This document shows, in pieces, positions 1 through 7,996 of a stretch of 35,289 bases of DNA; position 1 is the first letter of the stretch, and each line of letters opens with the position of its first letter. The stretch lies in assembly GCA_947474455.1 (NCBI GenBank), contig CANJIL010000031.1:1-35289 (forward strand), read 5' to 3'. A program made the translations under genes and the position numbers. Under the pieces are notes generated by a model. That model did not search any database. It saw nothing but the letters and a program-made list of their open reading frames with translations, and was not told the DNA's origin. This DNA is from Hyphomonadaceae bacterium. GTDB lineage: Bacteria; Pseudomonadota; Alphaproteobacteria; Caulobacterales; Hyphomonadaceae.

Positions 1-2
1 CC

Positions 3-185
3 AGCTCCATGCGACTAGCTTCTGGCGACGTGGTTATCCTCGGCGGTAAGTCCCGCCGCGCCTATCACGGCGTTGACCGCATCTATCCGGACAGCTCCAC
101 CCTCATCCCCGGAGGAGGGCGCATTAGTCTCACGCTCCGCCGTGTAACCCGGCCTGACGCACAAATACATGGCGCCCGGACCTGA
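3..185 (+). CDS. alkB: AlkB-type 2-oxoglutarate/Fe(II) dioxygenase, C-terminal end (partial)
   Basis: Only the last 60 codons lie in the window; the gene enters from the left in the frame beginning at base 3 and stops at TGA 183-185. AlkB enzymes oxidatively remove alkyl groups from N1-methyladenine and N3-methylcytosine in DNA and RNA, using Fe(II) and 2-oxoglutarate. The visible piece has the family's C-terminal pattern: SGDVVILGG, then SRRAYHGV, whose histidine corresponds to the distal iron ligand, then RISLTLR, matching the Arg-x5-Arg motif that binds 2-oxoglutarate. The order and spacing match the end of E. coli AlkB. It converges with the small minus-strand gene that ends at 227. The family call is firm for this fragment; the rest of the gene cannot be judged. 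Confidence 0.85.
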   Translation, partial: SSMRLASGDVVILGGKSRRAYHGVDRIYPDSSTLIPGGGRISLTLRRVTRPDAQIHGART

Positions 186-226
186 CGACCAGGCGCGCGA
201 TATCTTTGTTCCGTTAATTCACGAGG

Positions 227-520
227 TCAGGTCGCGCGCGCGTCTGTTTCATCCCAGTGCAGATTCAGCACAGGCGAGGCATGCCGGGGGTCGGCGTCTT
301 TCTCGTTGAGGATGCGGCCGAGCGGGTGCTTGCCGATTTTCCGGCGCAGCTCGTCATCGGGCGTTTCCTGGCCCATGCGATAAACGCGGTTCTTCGGATC
401 GCGCTCGTCGATGATGAGGACATCCGCTTCCCCGCGGAAATACGCCCCTTTGGCGAGTCCGTTCTGGTCGATGTGGAACACGACCACGGCTTTCTTCCGG
501 CGGGATTCAAAAGGCCACAT
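227..520 (-). CDS. Small hypothetical protein (97 aa)
   Basis: I do not recognise this family. The product is a soluble, charged protein beginning MWPFESRRKKAVVVF, with no signal peptide or membrane segment. Its N-terminal half alternates hydrophobic and polar residues like a small beta sheet (VVVFHIDQNG, ADVLIIDERD). The C-terminal half is polar and rich in Asp, Arg and His. I prefer this frame over the two overlapping open frames (257-610 plus, 265-579 minus) because its amino-acid composition is balanced and theirs is rich in Arg, Ser and Pro. A purine-rich AGGGGC lies about 10 bases upstream of the ATG. It stands alone, convergent with the alkB fragment. Confidence 0.55.
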   Translation of the reverse strand: MWPFESRRKKAVVVFHIDQNGLAKGAYFRGEADVLIIDERDPKNRVYRMGQETPDDELRRKIGKHPLGRILNEKDADPRHASPVLNLHWDETDARAT

Positions 521-706
521 GTCTTAGAGCCCCTGCGAAACTTGATCTGGAACAGCCCAGCGCTGCCAGCACTAACCAACGGCCCATCGCGAACCGTGTT
601 CCATACGTAACAAAAATCCTGCCAGACTGGCGCTGCAACGCAATGGTCATCCGCCTGCGCGAAAACGCCCGACCTGGGTTAAGCGGCGGTTAAACACCGC
701 CCGGGC

Positions 707-1831
707 ATGATTTCCGCCATGACTATTTCGTCGGCCATGTTCAGTGCGCTGTTCTCCAGCTCCGGCAGCACGGGGTCGGTCGATTTCTCGTTCCTGACGA
801 AGTCATCGACATCGGGAACTGCCTCCACCGCGAATATCGGATCGGTGAAATCCGCTCTTGTCAGCGCCGAGAAGAACAAGGCGAAGCAGCTCGCCCAGGT
901 GGCGAAAGATCCGCAGATCCAGAAAGACCTCGCTCGCTACGAGAAGGTCGTGAAGAGCGCCAGGACGATCGACGACGTCCTCAACGATCCCGTCGCCCGC
1001 ACCGTCCTCATGACCGCAAACGGCCTTAAGGCCGATATCAACAACATCGCCCTCGCCAAAAAGGGGATGACGTCAGATCCCACCGACGCCAAATCCGTGG
1101 CTGCCAAGATGTCATCGATCAACGGCGCCTGGCTCGGCTTCGCCAGGGCCTACAATCTCTCCGAATACGGCCTCGACGCCCTGTCCCCGCGCCAGGACGG
1201 CGCCGCGGGCAGGTGGCGCATCGCATTCGAACGCGAAGGCGAACCGATCGAGGCGATGCTCGAGATCAGGAAGGTCAGGGGCGGAGGATACCAGGCTCAA
1301 GTCGACGGCGTCACTGTTCCGGTGACCGTCAATGGCAGTTCCGTCTCTCTCAATCTGCTCTGGCGAGACAGCGCCGACGAACTGCGCACCAGCAGCCTCG
1401 CAGGCGCGCTCGGCAAGGACGGACTGACCGGCACGCTGACCAACGATGGCGAGACCTCGAAGTCAGACTGGAGCGCGGCCCCTTACTTCAAGGACGCGAT
1501 CAAGAATGTCAGCCAGAACTACATCGCCGAAAAACGCCTCGACATGCTCGACCAGCAGATGCCGGGTCTCGGCTCGGCTGTCCTGTTCAAGGATATGGCC
1601 AAGGATCTCGAGGACGCGGTCGATATTCTCGGATCGCCCCTTGGCCGCGAGATCATCACCACCGCCTTCAACATCCCCAAGCAGATCGCCGTTCAGTCGA
1701 TGTCAGCTCAGGTCAAGGCGATCACCCAGCGGATGGACCCGGCCAAGCTTCAGAACGGTCATTTCGTCGACCAGATTGCGCAGCGCTATCTGATCATGCT
1801 CAATGGCGGATCCGGCGGTCTCACCGCCTGA
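707..1831 (+). CDS. DUF1217 domain protein
   Basis: This 374-residue protein matches the pattern I know from DUF1217 proteins of Alphaproteobacteria, often encoded near flagellar genes. The signs are an N-terminal Ser/Thr/Gly-rich stretch (residues 1-45), a helical segment with DVLNDPVARTVLMTANGL (about 102-119), and a C-terminal SPLGREIITTAFNIPKQIA followed by DQIAQRYLIML. The middle (about 160-250) is beta-rich and less conserved. There is no signal peptide, and no flagellar gene lies beside it here, so any motility role is only inferred from the family. Two in-frame starts compete, ATG 707 and ATG 719; neither has a clear ribosome binding site, so the first residues are uncertain. Confidence 0.75.
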   Translation: MISAMTISSAMFSALFSSSGSTGSVDFSFLTKSSTSGTASTANIGSVKSALVSAEKNKAKQLAQVAKDPQIQKDLARYEKVVKSARTIDDVLNDPVARTVLMTANGLKADINNIALAKKGMTSDPTDAKSVAAKMSSINGAWLGFARAYNLSEYGLDALSPRQDGAAGRWRIAFEREGEPIEAMLEIRKVRGGGYQAQVDGVTVPVTVNGSSVSLNLLWRDSADELRTSSLAGALGKDGLTGTLTNDGETSKSDWSAAPYFKDAIKNVSQNYIAEKRLDMLDQQMPGLGSAVLFKDMAKDLEDAVDILGSPLGREIITTAFNIPKQIAVQSMSAQVKAITQRMDPAKLQNGHFVDQIAQRYLIMLNGGSGGLTA

Positions 1832-1934
1832 GGCTTACGTTGCGTTTTGCTCGCCCGACGGGTGTTCGTCGTTGGCGCCGGACGCGCGCCGTGACACGGC
1901 CGAGCATCGAAATTTCCACGAACGGAAACCTGCC

Positions 1935-2681
1935 ATGCGCAGGATGGGGGCAGTTGGTATTGGCATTGCGGTCTTGGCCGCTGCTGTTGCTTTGGGGTCA
2001 GCGCCCGCCTTCGCGCAGTCCTGTCAGCCCCAGCGCACGATCCAGCTTGGGTCGGGCGACCGGATCGGCGCCCTCACGCCTGGCTATCGCGTTGCTCCCC
2101 TGCAGGATCGCGAAGTAATCCTGACCTTCGATGACGGTCCCAATCCGGAAACCACGCCGCGCATTCTCGATCTCCTGAAGGCCCGTTGCCTGACCGCCAC
2201 CTTCTTCGCCATCGGCGGGTCAGCCGCGAAGCATCCCGAACTGGTCCGCAGGGAGCTGGCCGAAGGCCACACCGTGGGCGGCCATACCATTTCGCACCAG
2301 GATCTGACGACGCTGACGATGTCGGAGGCGACCGAGGAAATCACCGACGGCTTCGTCCCGCTGCTTGCAGCCGGCGGCCTCGCCAACCTGTTCCGCTTCC
2401 CGCAGCTAAACTCGACGCCGGCGCTGCTCAACTGGCTCGCGCGGCGCGGCATGGCCGCCGTGAGCGCCGACATAGATCCGTGGGATTGGGCGGCCGATCC
2501 GCCGCACGAAACGCTGGCGCGGTTGAAGAAGCAGCTCGTCGAACAGCGCCGCGGCGTCATCTTGCTCCACGACGCCCAACCAAATACCGCCGAGTTACTG
2601 CCCGACCTGCTGGATTTTCTGGACGGGCAGGGATACCGCGTGGTCGGCCTCGCCGGACCCGGCGCCAGAAGCCCCGACTAG
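1935..2681 (+). CDS. Secreted polysaccharide deacetylase (NodB-type, CE4)
   Basis: This 248-residue protein has a signal peptide at residues 1-27 (ending APAFA) and a NodB homology domain with all five motifs: TFDDGP (64-69, metal and catalytic Asp), HTISH (117-121, metal histidines), RFPQL (154-158), DIDPWDW (179-185) and ILLHD (209-213, catalytic His). Such enzymes remove N- or O-acetyl groups from peptidoglycan, chitin-like or exopolysaccharide substrates outside the cytoplasm. The substrate cannot be read from sequence. I chose ATG 1935 because the open frame from 1803 would place 44 unrelated residues before the signal peptide. Its 3' end overlaps the convergent SGNH gene by 87 bp. With the acylation genes next door it may belong to a glycan-modification locus. 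Confidence 0.9.
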   Translation: MRRMGAVGIGIAVLAAAVALGSAPAFAQSCQPQRTIQLGSGDRIGALTPGYRVAPLQDREVILTFDDGPNPETTPRILDLLKARCLTATFFAIGGSAAKHPELVRRELAEGHTVGGHTISHQDLTTLTMSEATEEITDGFVPLLAAGGLANLFRFPQLNSTPALLNWLARRGMAAVSADIDPWDWAADPPHETLARLKKQLVEQRRGVILLHDAQPNTAELLPDLLDFLDGQGYRVVGLAGPGARSPD

Positions 2682-3740
2682 TCCCGCATAGCGAGCACGG
2701 AAGTCCTCGGTCACCCTCACGCGACCGCGCGCGTTCACATGGCTCGGGTCGCCGAAGTCAGCGTCTGGCAGCGACCAGATCCTGTTCATCGGCGTAACGC
2801 CCATCGCGGGTAGCCCGCCCATGAACTGCGCCGTCGTGTCCAGCAGCCCGCGTGGCAGCTTGGTGCTCGCCGTCTCGGTGAGCGGCAGCATGTAGAACAG
2901 CACGTTAAAGCCATGCTTCCGGCCGAGCGCCGTGACCGCTTCAGTCGCGCGGTAATTCATCTGCGGAACCTGTTGCTTCGCGTCGTACAACTTTTCATCC
3001 GGCAATTCGGAGCTTCCCTGCGCCGTGCCGTAGAAGCGGTCGCCGCCATCCGCGAGGAAGCTGACGCGCTCCTTCTCGTTCATCACGAAGTTGCCGGCCC
3101 CGTGCGCCGGAGCCGCTAGAACGTTGCGCAGGGCGGGCCGCATGAGCGTCACATCCGTCAGCGACAGCTCTGTTCCCACCAGTGACACGGCCTTGTAAAT
3201 TGCCTGCCGCGCCAGCCTGTCTTCCCACTCACTCGCCATGTCGTAGACATGGGACGCGCGTGGCCCCTTGAAAACGTCATAGTTGGCCGACCGCACCATC
3301 AGCGAGCCCTCACCCAGGACATGCATCGCGCCGTACGCCATTGCGACGGTCTTTGGCCTGACGCCGCAGTCAACCAGCCGATCCAGCACGCCCCAGCCCG
3401 CGAAAACGCCGGCGCCGCCCAGCGCGAATTTCTCCGTGTCGATCCCACTTGCACGCAAGGTCTGGACAGAAATGCCCGCCACTGCCCGACTATCGCCGAT
3501 GATCAGAAGTTCTGGCGCAGCTTTCCGCGCGCAAGCCTGCTGGATGTGGTCCTCGAAGGCTTCCGCCATGCCGAATTCGGGGGGCGTGTGAATTATCGCT
3601 TCCGGCAATACGCTCGCAATTGCGGCGCTTAGCACGATGCCGCCGGCCATCGCGCCCAGGAACAGCCGCGCGCCGCGTTTGGCTTCGTCGCGGGGAGCGC
3701 CAGCGCCGGGAGCATCAGAACTGGAAGTAGAGGAACTCAT
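2595..3740 (-). CDS. SGNH/GDSL-like protein, partner of the MBOAT acyltransferase
   Basis: This 381-residue protein has one N-terminal membrane anchor (about 25-46) followed by an extracytoplasmic SGNH-type domain. Block I is IIGDSRAV (GDSR at 82-85, nucleophile Ser84) and block V is PSHVN (333-336, catalytic His334). The layout recalls AlgJ/AlgX-like partners that move acetyl groups from an MBOAT protein onto an exported polysaccharide. ATG 3740 is chosen because GGAG sits about 8 bases upstream; a longer frame to 3806 lacks this. The start lies inside the end of the MBOAT gene (26 bp overlap), so the two are probably translated together. The C-terminal tail after residue 355 is polar and variable. 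The acceptor glycan is unknown. Confidence 0.78.
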   Translation of the reverse strand: MSSSTSSSDAPGAGAPRDEAKRGARLFLGAMAGGIVLSAAIASVLPEAIIHTPPEFGMAEAFEDHIQQACARKAAPELLIIGDSRAVAGISVQTLRASGIDTEKFALGGAGVFAGWGVLDRLVDCGVRPKTVAMAYGAMHVLGEGSLMVRSANYDVFKGPRASHVYDMASEWEDRLARQAIYKAVSLVGTELSLTDVTLMRPALRNVLAAPAHGAGNFVMNEKERVSFLADGGDRFYGTAQGSSELPDEKLYDAKQQVPQMNYRATEAVTALGRKHGFNVLFYMLPLTETASTKLPRGLLDTTAQFMGGLPAMGVTPMNRIWSLPDADFGDPSHVNARGRVRVTEDFRARYAGLVGASGAGSGEADHAVSLPVQKIQQVGQ

Positions 3741-5175
3741 TCTGCGCTCCAATGAACATGAGTCCGACAAATCCGACGACGCCCGCAAGAACCCCGCCGC
3801 AGGCAATCACAAGCCGCCTGTTTTCCGTCAGCAGCTTCTCGGCTTGTTTCACCACCCACATCGAATTGGGTAGTAGCGCCGCCGCCAGCGCCGCAATCAC
3901 CGGCGAGCCAACGCCCCACAACCGCGCATCCGCCAGATAGTTCAGCAACACGCCCGGATCGGCGCCGTTCATCCCCACCATGCCGCCCAGCATGTCGCCT
4001 GCGCCCGTCACTGTCGTCGCGCGGAAGAACACCCACGCCACGATCACCGCCATGAGCGTCAGCGCCCAGCCGGCAAATGGCGCGGCCGTCTTGCCGACAA
4101 AGCTCTGCAGCTTGAACCCGGCCTGCGACCACAGGTGCGCCACAACCAGATAGGCGCCATGCAGCGCGCCCCACACCACGAACAGCCAGCTCGCCCCGTG
4201 CCAAAGCCCGCCCAGCAGCATGGTCAGGAACAGGTTGCGATAGCGCGAGAAGTCGCCGTGGCGATTCCCGCCCAGCGGAATGTAGAGATAGTCCCGCAGG
4301 AAGCGCGACAGCGTCATGTGCCAGCGCCGCCAGAACTCCACGATCGAGCTCGAGCGATAGGGCGAATCGAAGTTGATCGGCAGCACGATGCCGAACATCA
4401 GCCCGAGCCCCACCGCCATGTCCGAATAGCCCGAGAAATCGAAATAGATCTGCAGCGTGTAGGCCAGCGATCCGCCCCACGCCGTGAAAAATTCAGGCGT
4501 CACGCCCTGATCCGCCGCGTTGAACACCTCGTTGGCCAGAGGCGCCATCGAATCCGCGAACACCACCTTCTTCCAGAGCCCGATCACGAACAGCAGCACG
4601 CCAAGCGTGATCCGCAGCCAGTTGAAGCGAAACGTCTCCGGGTTGGCGAACTGCGGCATCATCTCCTTGTGATGCAGCACGGGACCCGCGATCAGGTGCG
4701 GGAAGAACGTCACGAACAGCACATAGCTGGTGAATGACCGCTCCTTCACCTCGCCCTTGTAGCTGTCGACGAGGTAGGCGATCTGCGTGAACGTGTAGAA
4801 TGAGATCCCGATCGGCAGGATGATGTCCAGCGGGCCCGGCCCGAGCCCGGTCAGCCCGTGCACTGTCCCCATCAAGAAATTCGCGTACTTGAAATACGCC
4901 AGCAGTCCCAGGTCGATGGCGATCGCCGCGACGATCCCCAGCCTGCGCTGCGCTTTCGGCCTGTCGCTCTGGAGGAACATCCCGGCGAAATAGTTGAACA
5001 CGATTGAGCCGAGCAGAAGGAGCGTCACCTCCGGCATCCAGTAGGCGTAGAAGATCAGCGAGGCTGCGATCAGCACGAAGATCGGCAGCCGCCGGTTGAC
5101 CTTAGCCGCGATGAAGAACGCCGCGAGCGTGATCGGCAGGAAGCCGAAAATGAAGAGATCGGTGTGGAACAGCAT
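3715..5175 (-). CDS. MBOAT family membrane O-acyltransferase (AlgI/DltB-like)
   Basis: This 486-residue protein with about 10-12 hydrophobic segments is of usual length for AlgI-type MBOAT proteins. Family motifs are in order: YFDFSGYSDMA (244-254), FWRRWHMTLS (281-290), RDYLYIPLGGNRHG (294-307) and LGGLWHGASW (321-330), which carries the invariant catalytic His326. MBOAT proteins take an acyl group, usually acetyl, from a cytoplasmic donor and pass it across the inner membrane for attachment to an exported polymer. The overlapping downstream gene encodes the expected SGNH-like periplasmic partner, which supports a glycan O-acetylation role over lipid acylation. The ATG at 5175 has GGAAG about 5 bases upstream. 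No alginate or cellulose synthase is in view, so the polymer is unknown. Confidence 0.9.
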   Translation of the reverse strand: MLFHTDLFIFGFLPITLAAFFIAAKVNRRLPIFVLIAASLIFYAYWMPEVTLLLLGSIVFNYFAGMFLQSDRPKAQRRLGIVAAIAIDLGLLAYFKYANFLMGTVHGLTGLGPGPLDIILPIGISFYTFTQIAYLVDSYKGEVKERSFTSYVLFVTFFPHLIAGPVLHHKEMMPQFANPETFRFNWLRITLGVLLFVIGLWKKVVFADSMAPLANEVFNAADQGVTPEFFTAWGGSLAYTLQIYFDFSGYSDMAVGLGLMFGIVLPINFDSPYRSSSIVEFWRRWHMTLSRFLRDYLYIPLGGNRHGDFSRYRNLFLTMLLGGLWHGASWLFVVWGALHGAYLVVAHLWSQAGFKLQSFVGKTAAPFAGWALTLMAVIVAWVFFRATTVTGAGDMLGGMVGMNGADPGVLLNYLADARLWGVGSPVIAALAAALLPNSMWVVKQAEKLLTENRRLVIACGGVLAGVVGFVGLMFIGAQNEFLYFQF

Positions 5176-5433
5176 TCCTGCTTCCGGCTCAGTGCGTCCG
5201 CCCGCGCGAACGGCCGCGGACGCAATTCGCCCGAGGCATTGAGTCAGCTTGGCTGCAATGCATGTGCCAGCGCGGGGGCCCGGATGGTCGGCTGCGCCGC
5301 TCGTTTTTCCTGGTTAATCCGCACAGCGCCCAGCGCTCGGCGAGCCCCCGCCGTTCGCGCAAGAGCCGCTCCACCCAGACCGGGATCAGCTCAGGCACAG
5401 GCTTGCCCGGGGCCCAGTCCGGGAACCTTGTCC

Positions 5434-5530
5434 CGTCATTCTCCCCGCCCCCCGATGCGCGGAACCCGAGGGAATTCGAACATCGCACGTGTCTCTGCTG
5501 GTTTTCCGGCTCGCTCTGGCGGGAATGACG
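5434..5530. repeat. Inverted-repeat-bounded intergenic element, copy 1
   Basis: The left end CGTCATTC-tcc-CCGCC (5434-5449) is the reverse complement of the right end GGCGGGAATGACG (5518-5530), apart from a 3-base insertion. The same outward-facing ends bound the element at 30791-30904. The interior is not obviously shared. This looks like a dispersed, hairpin-forming intergenic repeat or a relic of a small non-coding element. Confidence 0.45.
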
Positions 5531-5707
5531 GCAAAGTTCAGGGACTGCCCCGGGGCGCAGCCCGGAATGCCCGCGCAACTACGTTCAGCAACGCCAGCGA
5601 TCCCAACCCCTATGCCGACCGCAGAAAATGAGCGCGCACCTCATGGTTAAATGCTTCTAATTCCTATATTCATGTGGCTGGACCGTCAGGATCTCCTGCA
5701 TGCGCGC

Positions 5708-5953
5708 TTATCCGCATTCCCGTTCCAGTCCCGGCCCATCCGACCGGGCCAGCTCCAGCGCCTCGTCCTCTGGCGACGCCGGCTGGCGCTGGTTTCCGCG
5801 TCTGCGGTCAACGGCGTTGAAGCCCGCCACATTTTCCCTGCTGCATGCTTCAGCGGCGATCACAGTTGCCTGCGCCCTCACCTGGGACTGGCGCATCGCG
5901 CCTGCGTAGCCGTGACCGAGCCAGGGGTGCAAAGCGTGGCCTACATGATCCAT
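5708..5953 (-). CDS. Weak candidate small protein (81 aa)
   Basis: The frame encodes an 81-residue polar protein starting MDHVGHALHPWLGHGYAG. Third codon positions are mostly G or C, as in real genes of this genome, and composition is balanced. Against it, there is no ribosome binding site, no recognised family, and the opposite strand also carries an open frame with high GC at third positions (5700-5909). I keep it as a possible gene only because the surrounding 0.9 kb is otherwise empty. Confidence 0.2.
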   Translation of the reverse strand: MDHVGHALHPWLGHGYAGAMRQSQVRAQATVIAAEACSRENVAGFNAVDRRRGNQRQPASPEDEALELARSDGPGLERECG

Positions 5954-6112
5954 GAAAGGGCCTGGCGCTTCGGCGCCCGCCGCTATCCCTGGCTCGCCCG
6001 GGGGTAGCGCAACCCCCGCGCCTGGTGAAGCGACGGGCTTTCCATCTTCTTACGTTTGTAAATTTATAGCTGGCAGGAAGCCTGCCCGCCGTGCGCAGAC
6101 CGTGGAGTCGCC

Positions 6113-6715
6113 GTGCCTAAAGTCCTGTCAGATGCCGATATCGAAACCTTCCGCCAGCGCCTTTGTGACATCGCGGAGCAGAAATTCGCCGCCCATGGCA
6201 TCGATGGCGTCACGCTGCGCGATCTCGCCAAGGCCATGGGCGTATCGCCGATGACGCCCTATCGCTACTTCAGGGACAAGGACGCGATCCTCGCCGCCGT
6301 TCGCAGCCGCGCCTTCAACCGCTTTGCCGAGGCGATGGAAAAGGCGGCCGATGCAATGCGTCGCAAAGGAGGGGGACAGCAAGGCGAAGCCTACATAGAC
6401 TGGGCGCTGAAGAATCCAGCCGCCTACCGCATGATCTTCGACATCAGCCAGCCAACCTGGCTTGATTATCCCGATCTCGTCATGGCGATGAAACGCGCGC
6501 GCGAGACCATGACGTCAGGCTGGAAGGCCCTGCGCGATATCGGCCACTTCGCGGGAGACGTCGACCTGGCAGGCCACATTCACTGGTCCGCGATGCACGG
6601 CGCCGTGATGCTGGAACTCACCGGCCTGCTGAAGAAGCCGCTTGACGCGCGCGCGATCGCGCGCCGGACGGTCGCTGCAATCGCGAAGGATCTGAACGTC
6701 ACGCGGAAAGATTGA
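6113..6715 (+). CDS. TetR/AcrR family transcriptional regulator (WHG-type C-terminal domain)
   Basis: This 200-residue repressor-type regulator has an N-terminal TetR helix-turn-helix (about 15-60), with recognition region GVTLRDLAKAMGVSPMTPYRY (33-50 core) and the family's FRDKDAIL follow-on. The ligand-binding half contains HWSAMHG (157-163), matching the WHG motif of the TetR C-terminal domain named after it. Translation starts at GTG 6113, five bases after GTGGAG, a good ribosome binding site. The ligand and targets are unknown. The downstream GH130-type gene, 160 bp away on the same strand, and its own promoter are candidates, but no operator palindrome stood out. Confidence 0.9.
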   Translation: MPKVLSDADIETFRQRLCDIAEQKFAAHGIDGVTLRDLAKAMGVSPMTPYRYFRDKDAILAAVRSRAFNRFAEAMEKAADAMRRKGGGQQGEAYIDWALKNPAAYRMIFDISQPTWLDYPDLVMAMKRARETMTSGWKALRDIGHFAGDVDLAGHIHWSAMHGAVMLELTGLLKKPLDARAIARRTVAAIAKDLNVTRKD

Positions 6716-6876
6716 TTACCAGACAAAGGGGCAACCAACGCCATTTCACGCGTATGGCATATTCGACATCGCCCGCAACGCCGTTTCGCAGCTCGTCAGG
6801 TTGGGTGAAACCGGCGCACCAGCAAAACGAATGACGGCGCCGTTGATGAGCGGGGCGTTCGCGCCAGATTGCCAGT

Positions 6877-7989
6877 ATGGATCTCGACCGCATCATTTTC
6901 CGTCCCGGCGACGTCAATCTCGCCAGATCCCCGCTCCGCGGCCAGATCGAGGACGAGACATTCGTTCTGGGCGCCTTCAACCCCGGCTTCACACGCCTGC
7001 CGAACGGCAACCTTCTCCTGATGGTCCGCGTGGCCGAAGCGCTGAAGCATCCGGTGCAACAGGATCACGTCGCCGCCCTGCGCTGGTCGCACGGCCGGTT
7101 CCAGGTCGACCGCCATCCGAAGGACAGGATCGACACGCGCGATCCCCGCGAACTCCGCGTCGCCGGCGGACTTCACCGGACCATCATACTGACCTCGCTC
7201 TCATGGCTCCTTCCTGTCGAGCTTTCGCCGGATGGCTCGCGCATCCTCGCCGAACACTATGACCGCGCCATCGCTCCGCGCGCCGCCTATCAGGAGTACG
7301 GGGTCGAGGACGCCCGCATCAGCCGTGTCGATGGCCGCTATCTCATGACCACCTGCTCGGTCAGCTCCGAACGTATTTGCACCAGCCTCTACACGTCCGC
7401 CAATGCGCTGGACTGGAAGCTCGAAGGCATTGTCCTCGATCACCAGAACAAGGACATGTTGATCTTCGAAGGCAAGGTCGCCGGCCGCTACATGGCGCTC
7501 ACGCGCCCGGCCGGCGAGATCTATCTCATCCCACCGCCCGGCGCCGATTTTCTTCCCGGCCCGGCGATCCAGCTCGCCCAATCGCCCGATGCTCTGCATT
7601 GGAGGCCGCTCGACACAGGCAGCATCCGTCCGCGCAGGGGCTCGAAATCATCCATGAAAGTCGGCGGGGGCGCGCCGCCCATCCTCACGCCACAAGGCTG
7701 GCTCGAACTCTATCATGGCGTCGAGGCAGGCGAGGTCGTCGGCGCCTACCGCACATTCTGGGCGCTGCTCGATCGCGACGACCCTTCGAAAGTGCTCCGC
7801 CTGGAAGACGAGACGCCACTGCTCGAAGCCAGGCCGCACATAAGCCCGGAACTCGAACCGCACCGCTTCCTGAGGAACATCGTCTTCACGACCGGCATCG
7901 TCGAACACGGCGACGACTACCTCGTCGCCTCGGGCGAAGACGACATTGCCTGCCGCCTCACAAGAATTCCAAGATCCCGCTTCGCCTGA
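6877..7989 (+). CDS. GH130-type glycosidase / mannoside phosphorylase
   Basis: This 370-residue protein has no signal peptide, so it should be cytoplasmic. It matches the five-bladed beta-propeller pattern of family GH130: FNPGFTRLPNGNLLLMVR (34-51), GVEDARIS (142-149, with the conserved Asp145), KVGGGAPPILTPQGWLELYHG (central part 263-281) and VFTTGIVEHGDDYLVASG near the C-terminus. GH130 members either phosphorolyse beta-1,4-mannosides or hydrolyse beta-1,2-mannosides; I cannot tell which from motifs alone. No transporter or other mannan gene is adjacent. ATG 6877 lacks a clear ribosome binding site. The gene ends 7 bases before the convergent grpE gene. Confidence 0.82.
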   Translation: MDLDRIIFRPGDVNLARSPLRGQIEDETFVLGAFNPGFTRLPNGNLLLMVRVAEALKHPVQQDHVAALRWSHGRFQVDRHPKDRIDTRDPRELRVAGGLHRTIILTSLSWLLPVELSPDGSRILAEHYDRAIAPRAAYQEYGVEDARISRVDGRYLMTTCSVSSERICTSLYTSANALDWKLEGIVLDHQNKDMLIFEGKVAGRYMALTRPAGEIYLIPPPGADFLPGPAIQLAQSPDALHWRPLDTGSIRPRRGSKSSMKVGGGAPPILTPQGWLELYHGVEAGEVVGAYRTFWALLDRDDPSKVLRLEDETPLLEARPHISPELEPHRFLRNIVFTTGIVEHGDDYLVASGEDDIACRLTRIPRSRFA

Positions 7990-7996
7990 TGCAAGT

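Larger units (their letters stand above)
5176..6112. other. Long intergenic stretch (about 0.94 kb) without a convincing gene
   Basis: Open frames here (5164-5631 plus, 5189-5578 minus, 5651-6007 plus) give low-complexity, Arg/Ser/Pro-rich translations with no family resemblance, so I treat them as chance frames in GC-rich DNA. It holds one inverted-repeat element (5434-5530), a short weak candidate gene on the minus strand (5708-5953), a small hairpin with a TTCG loop (5964-5977), and the promoter region of the TetR gene at the right end, where T/A-rich sequence (about 6049-6068) precedes the GTG start at 6113. Confidence 0.5.

Noticed and set aside
257-610. Plus-strand 117-codon frame overlapping the small gene at 227-520
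   Set aside because: Its composition looks like a shadow; the minus-strand product is better balanced, although neither is a known family.
1803-1934. 44-residue N-terminal extension of the polysaccharide deacetylase
   Set aside because: The extension precedes a textbook signal peptide and overlaps the end of the DUF1217 gene in another frame.
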